DNA of 64,000 bases from Parvimonas sp000223315. Lineage in GTDB: Bacteria; Bacillota; Clostridia; Tissierellales; Peptoniphilaceae. A model generated the notes under the pieces. It had not been told where the DNA came from and ran no database searches. It worked only from the letters and a program-made list of their open reading frames with translations. Location: contig CP189843.1 in assembly GCA_050262155.1 (NCBI GenBank), positions 496,001 to 560,000 of the forward strand, read 5' to 3'. Below are positions 52,637 through 61,206 of this stretch, one piece after another (positions within the stretch are counted from its first letter, which is position 1; every line of letters starts with the position of its first letter). A program made the translations under genes and the position numbers.

Positions 52637-54064
52637 AACTTCTACTTCTTTTATATTTTCAATCATATTTTTATTTTCTTCTAAAATAGGATTAACTTCA
52701 TTTTCTATAAATTCATCAACTTGAGAAGGACATCTTCCTATATATTTCATCGGATTAAGAACTTCATTAAGTTCATCTTTGCTTATGTCAAAGAAATCAT
52801 CTTTTTCAATTAATTCTAATAGATTATTTTCTAGGCCTTTTTCTTTTACGTTTTTTCCTGCGATTTGAGAAAGTTCTCTGATTCTTTCGTGAAGTTCCTG
52901 TCTGTCTCCACCTTTTTTTACTTGGTTCATCATTATATTTTCACTAGCCATAAAAGGTAATTCAGCCATTAAATGTTTTTCAATTACTTTTTCATAAACT
53001 ACCATACCATCAACTACATTTGCATAAAGCTCTAATATACCATCTACTGCCAAAAATCCTTGGGAAATTGAAAGTCTTTTATTCGCACTGTCATCTAAAG
53101 TTCTTTCAAACCATTGTGTTGCAAAAGTTATTGAAGGATTCATAACATTTGAAATAACAAAATTTGATAAGGCTCCAATTCTTTCTGATTTCATAGGATT
53201 TCTCTTATAAGGCATGGCAGAGGAACCTATTTGACTTTTTCCGAAAGGCTCTTCAATTTCTTTAAGATGTTGTAAAAGCCTTAAATCGTTTGAAAATTTA
53301 TGAGCGGATTGTGCTATATTTGATAGTAAAAATAAAACCTTACTGTCAATTTTTCTTGTATAAGTTTGTCCAGTGATTGCAAAAACTCCTTTGAAGTTCA
53401 TTTCTTTAGCTATGAAATCGTCAAGTTGTTTTACTTTTTCTTCATCATTATCAAAAAGCTCCATAAATGATGCTTGGCTTCCTGTTGTTCCTTTTGCTCC
53501 ACGAAGTTTTAAGTTTTCCAATATGAAATTTAATTCTTCAAGGTCTATAAGTAAATCTTGCATATAGAGTGTTAATCTTTTTCCAACAGTTGTGGGTTGA
53601 GCGGCTTGAAAATGCGTATATGCCAAAGTTGGAATATTTTTATATTTTAGAGCATTTTTCTTTAATAAATTCAAAACATTTATAATTTTTTTCTTTATGA
53701 TTAAAAGGGCTTCTTTCATAACTATAAGTTCAGTATTATCACCAACATAGCAACTTGTAGCTCCCAAATGAATAATCCCTTTTGCATTAGGACACTGAAC
53801 TCCATAGGCATAAACATGACTCATTACATCGTGTTTTACAATTTTTTCTCTTTCTAAAGCAACATCAAAGTTAATATCATCCTTAAAATTTTCTAGTTCT
53901 TTAATTTGCTCATCAGTTATATTTAAACCTAAATTTTTTTCTCCTTTTGCAAGAGTTATCCATAGTTTTCTCCAGGTTTTAAATTTAAAATCGTCAGAAA
54001 ATATATAGCTCATTTCTTTACTTGAATATCTCTTTGTAAGTGGATTTGAATAAATGTCTTTCAT
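52634..54064 (-). CDS. purB: Adenylosuccinate lyase
   Basis: It splits adenylosuccinate to AMP and fumarate and acts earlier in purine synthesis on SAICAR. The 476-residue protein carries the fumarase/lyase signature GSSAMPYKRNPMKSE with the flexible catalytic Ser loop, the active-site His region YTHFQAAQPTTVGKR and HLGATSCYVGDN. No other pur gene is in the window, so it may serve salvage or AMP formation. GGAG lies upstream on the minus strand. A possible extended -10 (TATAAT, minus strand, 54173-54168) is about 105 bases from the start. Confidence 0.95.
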   Translation of the reverse strand: MKDIYSNPLTKRYSSKEMSYIFSDDFKFKTWRKLWITLAKGEKNLGLNITDEQIKELENFKDDINFDVALEREKIVKHDVMSHVYAYGVQCPNAKGIIHLGATSCYVGDNTELIVMKEALLIIKKKIINVLNLLKKNALKYKNIPTLAYTHFQAAQPTTVGKRLTLYMQDLLIDLEELNFILENLKLRGAKGTTGSQASFMELFDNDEEKVKQLDDFIAKEMNFKGVFAITGQTYTRKIDSKVLFLLSNIAQSAHKFSNDLRLLQHLKEIEEPFGKSQIGSSAMPYKRNPMKSERIGALSNFVISNVMNPSITFATQWFERTLDDSANKRLSISQGFLAVDGILELYANVVDGMVVYEKVIEKHLMAELPFMASENIMMNQVKKGGDRQELHERIRELSQIAGKNVKEKGLENNLLELIEKDDFFDISKDELNEVLNPMKYIGRCPSQVDEFIENEVNPILEENKNMIENIKEVEV

Positions 54065-54452
54065 AAAAAACTCCTCAATAATATTTTTTAATATTGTAAA
54101 TCAATTTTATTCAAAATTATTTTTAACAGATAAGTTAAAAAAATAATGGATAAAGATATACAACTATATTATATCATATCATAATTTTATTTTTATAACT
54201 ATATTATTAAAAATAAAATTAAAAAAAAATATTCTTTTTTGATAATTATATCATATATTTTATTTATTTTATTTTAGATATATTAAGAGTTAATAAAAAA
54301 AAGTTGAAATAACCGATATTTGAGTTTACAATATATTTATAAATATGTTATAATAAATGAAGCTTTATGCTATTAATTAATAGGGGATACAAATTATTAA
54401 TATATCAAAAAATTGTAAATTAATAATAATTTTGAATTAGGAGGTAATTTTA
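54065..54452. other. Divergent intergenic region, 388 bases
   Basis: It is extremely AT-rich. It holds promoters in both directions (minus-strand TGaTATAAT at 54176-54168 for purB; plus-strand 54325-54354). I found no purine-riboswitch-like core, small gene or strong hairpin. Confidence 0.55.
54325..54354 (+). promoter_or_regulatory. Promoter of the deacetylase-rmuC unit
   Basis: TTTACA (54325-54330), 18 bases, TATAAT (54349-54354) with TGt upstream; leader of about 90 bases. Confidence 0.7.
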
Positions 54453-55457
54453 ATGATAGATAATGAAGAAAAAATAAAAATTGCGAAAAAGAAAAGAAAG
54501 AAAAGAAAAAGAAGAAAAGAAAATTTTGTCATAATAACTGCTGTTTTCTTGGCACTTTTTGTCTTTTTAGGTGGTAAGTATGCCTTAAATATTATTTACC
54601 AAAACAAGAATCAAACACAAAACAAAACAAATCAAACTGGACAAAATGAGTCGTCTGAAAATAATGCAAATGAAAAACAAACTGAAACTGAAAAAGAGAC
54701 TGAACAAAATAACACTAACGGAATAGATTTTTCAGAATCAGGAAGCCATATAAAATCTGCGGATTCCTATGCTTATGATACTGCTGAAATTAGGGATTAT
54801 ATCATGAGTAAAAAAGAATATTCAGGAAAAAAAATGGTATTCTTGACTTTTGATGACGGAGTTACTCCGGGTATTACAGATAAAGTTTTAGATGTGCTTA
54901 AAGAAAAACAAGTTCCTGCTACTTTTTTCATAGTTGGTAAAACTTTAAATGATCAAGCAAAGCCATATTTGGAAAGAGAATTAAAAGAAGGACATGGAAT
55001 AGCTATTCACAGTTTTTCTCATGATTATAATAAATTGTATCCAAAGAGAGTTCCTAACACTGCTGTTATTAAGGAAGAAGCTGAAAAGACAATGTCCAGA
55101 TTAAAAGAACTTTTAGGAGAAAATTTTAATACTGGAGTTTGGAGATATCCAGGTGGACATATGTCTTGGAAAGGACTTGATAGTCCCGGAAACGGAGATG
55201 AAACTCTAAAAAGTTTAGGTCTTGAATGGATTGATTGGAATAGTTTATCAGGAGATGCTGAACCACAAAAAGTTAGACCTACAAATAAAGAAGAAATGTT
55301 AAAATATGTAAAGACATCTTTAAGTTATTGGAAACAACAAAATGTAGTAGTTGTTTTAATGCATGATTCTCAAGGAAAGAATTTAACTGTTGAAACTTTA
55401 CCAAGCATAATTGATTATTTCAAATCTAATGGTTATGAATTTGGTATTTTAAAATAG
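54453..55457 (+). CDS. Membrane-anchored polysaccharide deacetylase (NodB domain)
   Basis: It should remove acetyl groups from peptidoglycan or another cell-surface glycan. A very basic N-terminus (KKKRKKRKRRK) is followed by one membrane helix at about 26-48, then a Gln/Asn/Glu-rich linker and an extracellular NodB domain from about 125. Metal and catalytic motifs are TFDDG (132-136) and HSFSH near 187, with RYPGGHMSW and VVVLMHDS later. The length is 334 residues. Peptidoglycan deacetylation usually gives lysozyme resistance; the exact substrate here is not shown. rmuC follows after 7 bases. Confidence 0.9.
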   Translation: MIDNEEKIKIAKKKRKKRKRRKENFVIITAVFLALFVFLGGKYALNIIYQNKNQTQNKTNQTGQNESSENNANEKQTETEKETEQNNTNGIDFSESGSHIKSADSYAYDTAEIRDYIMSKKEYSGKKMVFLTFDDGVTPGITDKVLDVLKEKQVPATFFIVGKTLNDQAKPYLERELKEGHGIAIHSFSHDYNKLYPKRVPNTAVIKEEAEKTMSRLKELLGENFNTGVWRYPGGHMSWKGLDSPGNGDETLKSLGLEWIDWNSLSGDAEPQKVRPTNKEEMLKYVKTSLSYWKQQNVVVVLMHDSQGKNLTVETLPSIIDYFKSNGYEFGILK

Positions 55458-55464
55458 GTGAATT

Positions 55465-56676
55465 ATGAATTATTTATTAATTGGAATTTTGATTATATTA
55501 GTTGTAATAGTAATTGTTTTGGTTTTGAAACTTTTAAAAAAATCAAATGATGAAATTATAACAGATGAAGATATTTTAAAATTAAAACTTAGTTTTTCAG
55601 ATGAATTTAACAGACTAAGTGAAAAATTAAATGGAAATAACGAAAAAATTTCTAATCAACTGCTTGAATTTAAAAATTCCACTAATGATAATATTATAAA
55701 AGCTGGGAAAGAAAATATTGATTCTATTTTTAACTTCAATGATAAGTTGAAATCAGAGTTAAAAAATGACTTCTTAAATCTTACTGTTGTTGTAGAGGGA
55801 AGACTTGATAAAATAAATGAGAGTGTAGAAGTTAAGTTAGAAAAAAGTTTTGAAGATACTAAAAAGACATTTAGTAATGTAATGCAAAGTTTAGGAAGAC
55901 TTGACGAAGCTCAAAAAAAGATGGAGTTTTTATCGAATAATGTTCAAAATTTAAATAATGTTTTGACTGATAAAAAAACTCGTGGAATTTTTGGAGAAGT
56001 ACAATTGTATCAAGTTCTATCTTCGGCGTTCGGAGATAATAATGAAATTTACCAAAAGCAATATAAGCTTTCAAACGGAACGATGGTAGACGCAGTTTTA
56101 TTTGCACCTGAGCCTGTTGGAACTATCTGTATAGACAGTAAATTTCCATTAGAAAATTATAGAAGAATTTTTGAAGATATATCTGATAATAAGCAAGAAA
56201 ATGAAAAAAATTTTGAACAAAATATAAAGAAGCACATTGATGATATTTCTTCAAAATATATAATAAAAAATGAAACAACAGATCAAGCGATTTTGTTTTT
56301 GCCCGCGGAAGCTATATTTGCATATCTTAATGCTTATATGCCTAAAATTATTGAGTATGCCTATTCAAGGCGAGTTTGGATTACATCTCCAACTACGATG
56401 ATGGCAATACTTACAACAATACAAGCAGTATCTCAAAATTTAAAACAATCTCAATATGCATTAGAAATTCAAAAAGAATTGAACTCACTTTCTGATGAGT
56501 TTGAAAGATATGCTAAGAGATGGGAAACTTTAGAAAAAGATATAAACAAAGTAAGTAAAGATGTAAAAGATATTTTTACAACTTCTACAAAAATTACAAG
56601 ACGATTTGATAATATAAAAAATGTTGAGGTCTTTGAAAAAGAAGATGTAGGAGAAGTTTTAAAAATTTCAGAATAA
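55465..56676 (+). CDS. rmuC: DNA recombination protein RmuC
   Basis: RmuC limits DNA inversions and has a nuclease-like fold. The 403-residue protein has an N-terminal membrane helix (1-24), coiled coils to about 165, then the RmuC domain with GIFGEVQLYQVLSSAF, VDAVLFAPEP, CIDSKFPLENY and TSPTTMMAILTTIQAV. The start has a weak GGTGAA site, and the gene is coupled to the deacetylase gene. Its proximity to surface genes has no obvious meaning. Confidence 0.92.
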   Translation: MNYLLIGILIILVVIVIVLVLKLLKKSNDEIITDEDILKLKLSFSDEFNRLSEKLNGNNEKISNQLLEFKNSTNDNIIKAGKENIDSIFNFNDKLKSELKNDFLNLTVVVEGRLDKINESVEVKLEKSFEDTKKTFSNVMQSLGRLDEAQKKMEFLSNNVQNLNNVLTDKKTRGIFGEVQLYQVLSSAFGDNNEIYQKQYKLSNGTMVDAVLFAPEPVGTICIDSKFPLENYRRIFEDISDNKQENEKNFEQNIKKHIDDISSKYIIKNETTDQAILFLPAEAIFAYLNAYMPKIIEYAYSRRVWITSPTTMMAILTTIQAVSQNLKQSQYALEIQKELNSLSDEFERYAKRWETLEKDINKVSKDVKDIFTTSTKITRRFDNIKNVEVFEKEDVGEVLKISE

Positions 56677-56695
56677 ATTTTAAGAATGGGAGTAT

Positions 56696-56733
56696 GTCAG
56701 GACAATCAGTTTTCTGTATACTGCCATTTTTTT
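56696..56733 (+). terminator. Terminator of rmuC
   Basis: ATGGGAGTAT and ATACTGCCAT pair with one internal mismatch around a 12-base core, followed by seven T. Confidence 0.7.
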
Positions 56734-56990
56734 GTGTTTTTTTATGAAAATAATTTTAAATTTCAAAAAAGTTATATTTTTTGTTTAGACAAAATTTTAG
56801 AGGGTAGAAAATAATGGAGTTAGCTTTTCCTAGATGAATTTTTTTAATTTAATTAATACGATAAATACTCGTTTATTAATTTGGAAGAGAGTGATTTATA
56901 TTTTAATTAAACTTATCTAGATTAAATAACTCTAAAATTTTTAAATATTTTCATAAATTTTAATTATGAAATATTTTTTGGGGGTAAAAA
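56734..56990 (+). other. Upstream region of the second surface-protein gene
   Basis: With the terminator just before it this is a 314-base gap between genes. It is AT-rich, ends with ribosome site GGGGG 6 bases from the ATG, and must hold a promoter, but I cannot place -35/-10 boxes with confidence. No small gene or structured RNA is evident. Confidence 0.5.
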
Positions 56991-58853
56991 ATGAAGAAAA
57001 AAAGAATTGTTTCAGCAGTATGTTTAGCAACTATGATTTCTACAACAAGTGTATACTCAACTACTGCTGCAGAAAAATCAACAGTCCCGATGGATTCTCG
57101 GGCTACAAATGTATCAAAGGCATCAGATAACGATGATCAAAAAGCTTTAAAAGCAAAAGAAGAGGCAAAAAAAGAATTAACTGTTTATGCAAATAGTATT
57201 ATAGATAAAGTTAATTCAGACAGTTCTCTTACAACAGAAGAAAAGAAAGTAGCTGTTGACAAATTGAAAAAAGCCTTAGAAAGAGCTATAAACCAAGTTA
57301 ATATCTTACATACTCATAAGTATGTTGATTTAATAAAAAGAGAGATGAAACAAAAGATTGATGAGGCTTCAATTGTTAAAAACAAAATCAAAGATGAATC
57401 TAAAAAAACTATTGATGAAGAGTTAAAAAAACGAATCAAAATCATAAATGAAGTTGATGAATCAACAAATGAAGAAAAAGGTATAGCGATTGAAAAAGCT
57501 AAAAAAGAAGCAGAAAAAGCTAAAATAAATATTGATAATGCTAAGACAAATGCGGAAGTTCAAAAGGCGAAGAATGACGGAGTTGCTGAAATTCATCATT
57601 CAAATCCTGAATCAAAAATAAAAGAAAATGCCAGAAAAGCTATTGACGCTGTTGCTAAGTCAAAAATAGAAAATTTTACTGCTGACACAAACGCAACGGA
57701 AGATGAAAGACAAAAAGCCATAAGGAATGTTGATGAAGAAGTTAGAATAGCTAAAGTTGCTATTGAAAATGCAAGAACAAAAAAAGAAGTTGAAGATATA
57801 AAAAATAAATTTATCGAAAAAATTAAAAATATAAATATTAACCAAAAATCAGTAAAAGAAGATGCTAAAAAAGAATTAACGGATTATGCTGAAAAATCCA
57901 AATCTAAAATTAATTCAGATTCAACTCTTATAGATGAAGAAAAGAAAGTTGCAGTTGAAAAAGTTGAAGATATTTTGAAAAAAGCATTGAATCAAATTGA
58001 TAATATAGCACAGGATAATTTTATTGATACTGTTAAACAAAAAGTAAAAGAAGATATTGATAAAGCTGGTATAATTGAAAACAAAGCTAAAGATGTAGCT
58101 AAAAACTCCATCGATAAAGCAATACAAAAACAAATTGAAAAAATAAATTCCGAAAAAGATTCAACTAAAGAGGAAAAAGATGAGTCTATAAACAAATTAA
58201 ATGCTAGAGTTATGAAAGCAAAAATGACTATTGATAATGCAACAACAGCTAAAGCTGTTGAAAACGCAAAAAATGATGGCATTAAGAATATTGAACTTAT
58301 AAAGGCGGAAACAAAAATCAAAAAACTTCTTAAAAAAGCTGTTGAAGATAAAGATGAAACAATAAAAATGGATGCTTTTAAAAATGCAAATAAGGAAAAA
58401 CAGGATGCTTATCTTAAAGCTATAGAAGAAGGACAAAAGATTCTTGACGAACCTATGGCAACTAAAAAAGATGTTGAAGATGCCAATAAATCCATTGAGA
58501 TTGCAAAGAAATCTTTAGACGGTAAAGCTATGGGGCAAGATAAAGGCAAAGACAAAGACAAGGCTAAGGATAAAGATAATGGCAAAATAAAAGATAAGAG
58601 TAAAGATAACGGCAATTCAAAAGATAAGGCTAAAGATAATGGTAGTACTAAAGATAAGGACAAAGCTAAAGAACAAAATAGACCTAATGATTCTAATAAA
58701 TCAAAAGGTTCAAAAGTTTCTAATACACAAAAGAAATCTAAAAGCAAATTACCGAAAACTTCTTATTCAAACGGAATTGTTGCCTACGGAATTTCAATTT
58801 TAGCAAGTGCATTTGGAGCTTTTTCAATTAGAAAAAAGAAGAAAGAAGATTAA
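56991..58853 (+). CDS. Helical-repeat surface protein with LPKTS sorting signal
   Basis: This 620-residue protein is exported and probably linked to the cell wall. A signal peptide (1-27) is followed by alpha-helical modules to about 490. Two kinds recur: one like KKELTVYANSIIDKVNSDSS with TTEEKKVAVDKLKKAL (about 58-105 and again near 290-335), and one resembling DUF1542 (ENARKAIDAVAKSKIENF, TNATEDERQKAI). A Lys/Asp-rich low-complexity stretch at about 515-585 (DKxKDKxK units) spans the wall. LPKTS at 587-591, a hydrophobic helix and RKKKKED end the protein. Ser replaces the usual Gly of LPxTG. DUF1542 modules occur in staphylococcal giant surface proteins. Ligand unknown; single-gene unit. 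Confidence 0.85.
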   Translation: MKKKRIVSAVCLATMISTTSVYSTTAAEKSTVPMDSRATNVSKASDNDDQKALKAKEEAKKELTVYANSIIDKVNSDSSLTTEEKKVAVDKLKKALERAINQVNILHTHKYVDLIKREMKQKIDEASIVKNKIKDESKKTIDEELKKRIKIINEVDESTNEEKGIAIEKAKKEAEKAKINIDNAKTNAEVQKAKNDGVAEIHHSNPESKIKENARKAIDAVAKSKIENFTADTNATEDERQKAIRNVDEEVRIAKVAIENARTKKEVEDIKNKFIEKIKNININQKSVKEDAKKELTDYAEKSKSKINSDSTLIDEEKKVAVEKVEDILKKALNQIDNIAQDNFIDTVKQKVKEDIDKAGIIENKAKDVAKNSIDKAIQKQIEKINSEKDSTKEEKDESINKLNARVMKAKMTIDNATTAKAVENAKNDGIKNIELIKAETKIKKLLKKAVEDKDETIKMDAFKNANKEKQDAYLKAIEEGQKILDEPMATKKDVEDANKSIEIAKKSLDGKAMGQDKGKDKDKAKDKDNGKIKDKSKDNGNSKDKAKDNGSTKDKDKAKEQNRPNDSNKSKGSKVSNTQKKSKSKLPKTSYSNGIVAYGISILASAFGAFSIRKKKKED

Positions 58854-58904
58854 CGGATTTAATAAAATAGTTAATTACTATATTACAAATATTTTAAATG
58901 TAAA

Positions 58905-58950
58905 GGTAGTGTATCAAGACTAAAAAGATTGATATACTACCAATTTTTTT
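58905..58950 (+). terminator. Terminator after the helical surface protein gene
   Basis: GGTAGTGTATCAA and TTGATATACTACC form a 13-bp stem with one G-T pair, then seven T. It lies within the 416-base gap before rpsJ. Confidence 0.88.
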
Positions 58951-59019
58951 GTGTTTTTATAATGCTTTTATAAGTCTGAAAAAAAGTAAAAAAAATTTCA
59001 AAAAAATTATAAAAAAGTA

Positions 59020-59048
59020 TTGCAATAATAGAAATGATGTAGTATAAT
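59020..59048 (+). promoter_or_regulatory. Promoter of the S10 ribosomal operon
   Basis: TTGCAA (59020-59025), 17 bases, TATAAT (59043-59048). Transcription should start near 59055, giving a leader of about 215 bases. Confidence 0.75.
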
Positions 59049-59054
59049 ATATGG

Positions 59055-59269
59055 GTGCTTATATGCACACAATAGGCGTTGACGAAATAGGTTGCTCAAA
59101 TTAATGGCTATTTTCCAGCCTTTGAGGTAATTATTTCTGAGTATGTCGAACTAGATTTCGGCGACAGGTCGCCGTATTTTTTAGAAGTGAAAATGGAACA
59201 CACGGATGAGTTGATACGGAAGACCTAGTTGCATGATGCCAAAACATGCGAAATAAGGAGGTAAAAAAA
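59055..59269 (+). ncRNA. Structured 5' leader of the S10 operon, putative autoregulatory RNA
   Basis: The leader is richer in G+C than nearby intergenic DNA and contains several pairings. GTTGACGAAAT (59078-59088) pairs with ATTTCGGCGAC (59155-59165), 10 of 11 including one G-T. CTCAAA (59095-59100) pairs with TTTGAG (59121-59126) and GGCT (59106-59109) with AGCC (59117-59120), leaving a one-sided 5-base bulge. GCATG/CATGC (59231-59249) lies near the ribosome site. The long pairing excludes the terminator hairpin at 59159-59174. Control by a ribosomal protein such as L4 is known for S10 leaders of gamma-proteobacteria; the ligand here is unknown. Confidence 0.65.
59159..59182 (+). terminator. 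Attenuator hairpin in the S10 operon leader
   Basis: CGGCGA-CAGG-TCGCCG is followed by TATTTTTT, an intrinsic terminator about 105 bases after the start of transcription and 88 bases before rpsJ. Its 5' arm is also the 3' arm of the long-range pairing. Confidence 0.7.
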
Positions 59270-59581
59270 TTGGCAAACAAACAAAAAATCAGAATTAGAT
59301 TAAGAGCTTACGATCATGAATTAATCGATAGCTCAGCACAACAAATAGTGGAATCTGCAAAGAGAACTGGTGCAGAAGTGTCAGGACCTATTCCACTACC
59401 AACAGAAAAGGAAATCATTACAATCTTAAGAGCTGTTCACAAATACAAAGATAGTAGAGAACAATTCGAACAAAGAACACATAAAAGACTTATTGATATC
59501 CTAAATCCTAACCAAAAAACTTTGGAAAGTTTAAAGAAATTAAATCTTCCAAGTGGTGTAGATATCGAAATTAAGTTATAA
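59270..59581 (+). CDS. rpsJ: 30S ribosomal protein S10
   Basis: First gene of the S10 operon; S10 sits in the 30S head and also takes part in transcription antitermination as NusE. TTG 59270 follows AAGGAGG and gives 103 residues starting ANKQKIRIRLRAYDHELID, the family N-terminus. An in-frame ATG at 59246 would add an extension containing the ribosome site and is rejected. The motif HKRLIDILNPNQKT is typical of the C-terminal part. Confidence 0.97.
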   Translation: MANKQKIRIRLRAYDHELIDSSAQQIVESAKRTGAEVSGPIPLPTEKEIITILRAVHKYKDSREQFEQRTHKRLIDILNPNQKTLESLKKLNLPSGVDIEIKL

Positions 59582-59634
59582 ATCTTAGAATGATTGTAAA
59601 ATCAATCCGCTGTAAGTAATAGGAGGTGTACTCA

Positions 59635-60261
59635 ATGAAGAGTATTTTAGGTAAGAAAATTGGAATGACTCAAATATTTGCTGAAGATGGTTCAGTTATT
59701 CCGGTAACAGTTGTTGAAGCGGGCCCTATGTTCGTTACACAAGTTAAAACTGTTGAAAATGATGGCTATAATGCAATCCAATGTGGATATGTAGACAAAA
59801 AAGAAAAGAAGGTTACAAAACCTCTTAAAGGACATTTCGATAAAGTAAGTGTTGGATATAAGAGATTTGTAAGAGAATTCAGATTAAACGAAGGCGAAAC
59901 TTTTGAAACTGGACAAGAAATTAAAGTTGACTTATTTGCTGAGGGAGATAAAGTTGATGTTATCGGAACTTCAAAAGGTAAAGGTACTCAAGGTGCTATT
60001 AAGAGATGGAATTACGGAAGAGGTCCTGAAGGACATGGTTCTAAATCTCACAGAGTAGCCGGGGCTAGAAGTGCTGGTACTTATCCAGGCAGAGTACTTA
60101 AAGGTAGAAAAGCAAGTGGAAAAACAGGAAATGAAAAGAGTACTGTTCAAAATCTTGTTGTTGTAAAAGTTGACGTTGAAAAGAACCTAATTCTTGTAAA
60201 AGGTGCTATTCCAGGACCTAAAGGTGGTTTAGTAACAGTTAGAGAAGCGGTTAAAAGATAG
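59635..60261 (+). CDS. rplC: 50S ribosomal protein L3
   Basis: An early-assembly 50S protein near the peptidyl transferase centre. ATG 59635 follows AGGAGG and gives 208 residues starting MKSILGKKIGMTQIF; the in-frame GTG nine bases earlier is part of the ribosome-site region. The central extension with KGKGTQGAIKRWNYGRGPEGHGSK and HRVAGARSAGTYPGRVLKG is complete. Confidence 0.97.
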   Translation: MKSILGKKIGMTQIFAEDGSVIPVTVVEAGPMFVTQVKTVENDGYNAIQCGYVDKKEKKVTKPLKGHFDKVSVGYKRFVREFRLNEGETFETGQEIKVDLFAEGDKVDVIGTSKGKGTQGAIKRWNYGRGPEGHGSKSHRVAGARSAGTYPGRVLKGRKASGKTGNEKSTVQNLVVVKVDVEKNLILVKGAIPGPKGGLVTVREAVKR

Positions 60262-60278
60262 TTTAAGGAGGATAAATA

Positions 60279-60902
60279 ATGCCTAAGGTTAATGTTTATA
60301 ACCAACTTGGAGAAGTTGTTGGTGATATAGAATTAAACGAAGCTATTTTTGGTATTGAAGTTAATGAACATGTTGTTTATGAAGTAGTAAAGAACCATTT
60401 AGCTAATAGAAGACAAGGCACTCAATCTGCTAAGACTCGTGCAGAAGTACGTGGAGGCGGAAGAAAACCTTGGAGACAAAAAGGTACTGGTCGTGCTAGA
60501 CAAGGTAGTATAAGAGCTCCTCAATGGAAAGGTGGCGGAGTGGTATTCGCACCAAAACCAAGAAGCTACAGATACTCAGTTCCTAAGAAAGTAAGAAGAC
60601 TTGCTATGAAATCAGTTCTTACTTCAAAAGTTCTTGAAGGAGAATTAAGAATTTTAGATGCTTTAACAGTTGATGCATTTAGTACTAAGAAAGCAAAAGA
60701 AATTTTGAAAAATTTAAGTTTAGAAACAAAAACTATGATAGTTTTACCGGAAGGAAATGACATGATTGTTAAATCATTCGCAAACCTTCCAAAAGTTGAA
60801 ACTGTTGTTGTAGATTATATGAATGTTTACGATTTAATGAGATTTGATAATCTTGTAATTGTAAAAGATGCCTTATCAAAAATTGAGGAGGTGTATGCAT
60901 AA
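60279..60902 (+). CDS. rplD: 50S ribosomal protein L4
   Basis: It lines the exit tunnel of the 50S subunit and in some bacteria represses the S10 operon through its leader. The 207-residue protein has the tunnel loop RGGGRKPWRQKGTGRARQGS, where macrolide resistance changes occur in other species, and the globular C-terminal half. The start has AGGAGG. Its stop codon overlaps the rplW start (ATAATG), so the two are coupled. Confidence 0.97.
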   Translation: MPKVNVYNQLGEVVGDIELNEAIFGIEVNEHVVYEVVKNHLANRRQGTQSAKTRAEVRGGGRKPWRQKGTGRARQGSIRAPQWKGGGVVFAPKPRSYRYSVPKKVRRLAMKSVLTSKVLEGELRILDALTVDAFSTKKAKEILKNLSLETKTMIVLPEGNDMIVKSFANLPKVETVVVDYMNVYDLMRFDNLVIVKDALSKIEEVYA

Positions 60903-61189
60903 TGACAGCATATGATATTATTATTAAACCAGTTGTAACTGAACGTTCAATGGAAAATATGGAATCAAAAAGATACACTTTCAAAGTTGATACTAGGGCT
61001 AATAAATCAGAAATAAAAAAAGCCGTAGAAACAATTTTTGGTGTAAAAGTTAAACAAGTAAATACAATGAATATTACTGGTAAGAAAAAAAGAATGGGAG
61101 CTAATGTTGGCAAAAGACCTGATTGGAAAAAAGCCATTGTTACTCTTACAGAAGATTCAAAAGAAATTGAATTTTTTGAAAGTATTTAA
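60902..61189 (+). CDS. rplW: 50S ribosomal protein L23
   Basis: It sits at the tunnel exit, where trigger factor and SRP dock. 95 residues, starting MTAYDIIIKPVVTERSM, with NKSEIKKAVETIFGVKV and the loop NTMNITGKKKRMG. Ribosome site GAGGAGG is inside the end of rplD. Normal length and position. Confidence 0.97.
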   Translation: MTAYDIIIKPVVTERSMENMESKRYTFKVDTRANKSEIKKAVETIFGVKVKQVNTMNITGKKKRMGANVGKRPDWKKAIVTLTEDSKEIEFFESI

Positions 61190-61206
61190 TATAGGAGGTA
61201 ATATTA

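Noticed and set aside
54065..54452. Possible purine riboswitch upstream of purB
   Set aside because: No conserved three-way-junction core or terminator/anti-terminator pair is visible; the DNA is nearly all A and T.
58530..58680. Short repeated units (AAAGATAAxGx) that could look like a CRISPR or minisatellite
   Set aside because: They lie inside the coding frame and encode a Lys/Asp-rich wall-spanning stretch; there are no equal spacers.
57660..58747. Several hydrophobic minus-strand frames opposite the helical surface protein
   Set aside because: Antisense of Lys/Asp/Glu-rich codons gives Phe/Leu/Ser-rich frames by composition alone. No ribosome sites or promoters.
59246..59269. N-terminal extension of S10 from ATG 59246
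   Set aside because: It contains the AAGGAGG site; all S10 proteins begin at the downstream TTG-coded residue.
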